Assembly (NCBI GenBank): GCA_945867285.1
Contig: CAMBHX010000102.1
Span: 1-5,821 of the forward strand
Length of the DNA stretch: 5,821 nucleotides
Direction: 5' to 3'
Origin: Sulfuricurvum sp. IAE1
Lineage (GTDB): Bacteria > Campylobacterota > Campylobacteria > Campylobacterales > Sulfurimonadaceae
How positions within the stretch are numbered: the first letter of the stretch is position 1; each line of letters starts with the position of its first letter. Below, one piece after another: positions 5,521 to 5,821 of this stretch. Position numbers and translations under genes: made by a program. Under the pieces are notes generated by a model. That model saw only the letters and a program-made list of their open reading frames with translations. It did not search any database and was not told where the DNA came from.

Positions 5521-5821
5521 ATGCAATATCTCCTAAAACACAGAGATACTTTTTACTTCAAAAAGAAAATACCAAAAACTCAGAAAAATCTAGTTATCTC
5601 CCTCAAAACTGACAATAAGCATGAAGCTAATTTTATTACAGCTATAATCACCACTCGTTTATCATTATTTTTAAAGGATTTTACAGTGGCAATAGAGGAA
5701 GAAATTGACCTTATTCAACAAACCGTTAAGCAATATATTGAAGAAGCCAAGGCTGATTATGGACATTACGCCGATTTACGAGAAGAAAGATACAAATACA
5801 CCAATAAAAAAGGTGTCGAAC
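5521..5821 (+). CDS. Probable tyrosine-recombinase (phage-type) integrase, N-terminal fragment (cut by window edge)
   Basis: The first 100 residues of a protein open at the right edge. It begins MQYLLKHRDTFYFKKKIPKT and continues with a 'SLKTDNKHEANF' segment at about 28-39. This 'Y/LxxRxxxYFxxxIP...SLkTxxkxEA' pattern is typical of the small N-terminal domain (DUF6538-like) of phage-type integrases. Residues 58-97 are charged and probably helical, which would suit the start of the SAM-like core-binding domain. The catalytic Arg-His-Arg-Tyr domain is beyond the edge, so activity cannot be judged. A hand count over 5521-5760 gives about 30% G+C, against about 45% in thiG, indicating foreign origin. 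Its position just after tRNA-Leu and its direction away from it fit an integrative element, either a prophage or a genomic island. The family assignment rests on the N-terminus only. Confidence 0.72.
   Translation, partial: MQYLLKHRDTFYFKKKIPKTQKNLVISLKTDNKHEANFITAIITTRLSLFLKDFTVAIEEEIDLIQQTVKQYIEEAKADYGHYADLREERYKYTNKKGVE

Overview
The window looks like a chromosomal segment of a Campylobacterota (epsilonproteobacterial) species. The support is the type of proteins encoded, the tight head-to-tail overlapping genes, and a core at roughly 45% G+C where I counted a line of thiG by hand. That G+C would fit a Sulfuricurvum/Sulfurimonadaceae-like organism better than Campylobacter or Helicobacter, but the genus is an inference.

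Layout. On the minus strand, reading leftwards from about 2067, three overlapping genes form a probable operon: kdsD/kpsF (D-arabinose 5-phosphate isomerase, Kdo synthesis), an RsuA/RluB-type pseudouridine synthase with a Lys-rich tail, and the first 48 codons of rarA (AAA+ replication/recombination ATPase), which is cut by the window edge just inside its Walker A motif. Diverging from it, on the plus strand, are nnr (bifunctional NAD(P)H-hydrate repair enzyme), purN (GAR formyltransferase) and thiG (thiazole synthase), also closely packed. The two operons share a 31-bp intergenic gap. A perfect 12-bp inverted repeat there carries a TATAAT on each strand and covers the kdsD start codon.

Downstream of thiG, a textbook sigma-70 promoter (TTGACA, 17 bp, TATAAT) precedes a cluster of five tRNA genes, all with encoded CCA: Pro(UGG), His(GUG), Arg(UCG), Arg(UCU) and Leu(UAG). 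About 100 bp past tRNA-Leu begins an AT-rich gene (about 30% G+C) whose N-terminus resembles the N-terminal region of tyrosine-recombinase integrases. It is cut by the right edge. This arrangement marks the probable left boundary of an integrative element inserted at tRNA-Leu. A pair of 11-bp direct repeats lies just upstream of the integrase start.

Most of the window is conserved housekeeping: envelope sugar synthesis, ribosome modification, replication maintenance, cofactor repair, and purine and thiamine synthesis. Purine and thiamine synthesis share the intermediate AIR, which is a plausible reason for purN and thiG to sit together. The part most likely to lead to something undescribed is the element entering at the right edge, whose cargo is not visible here.
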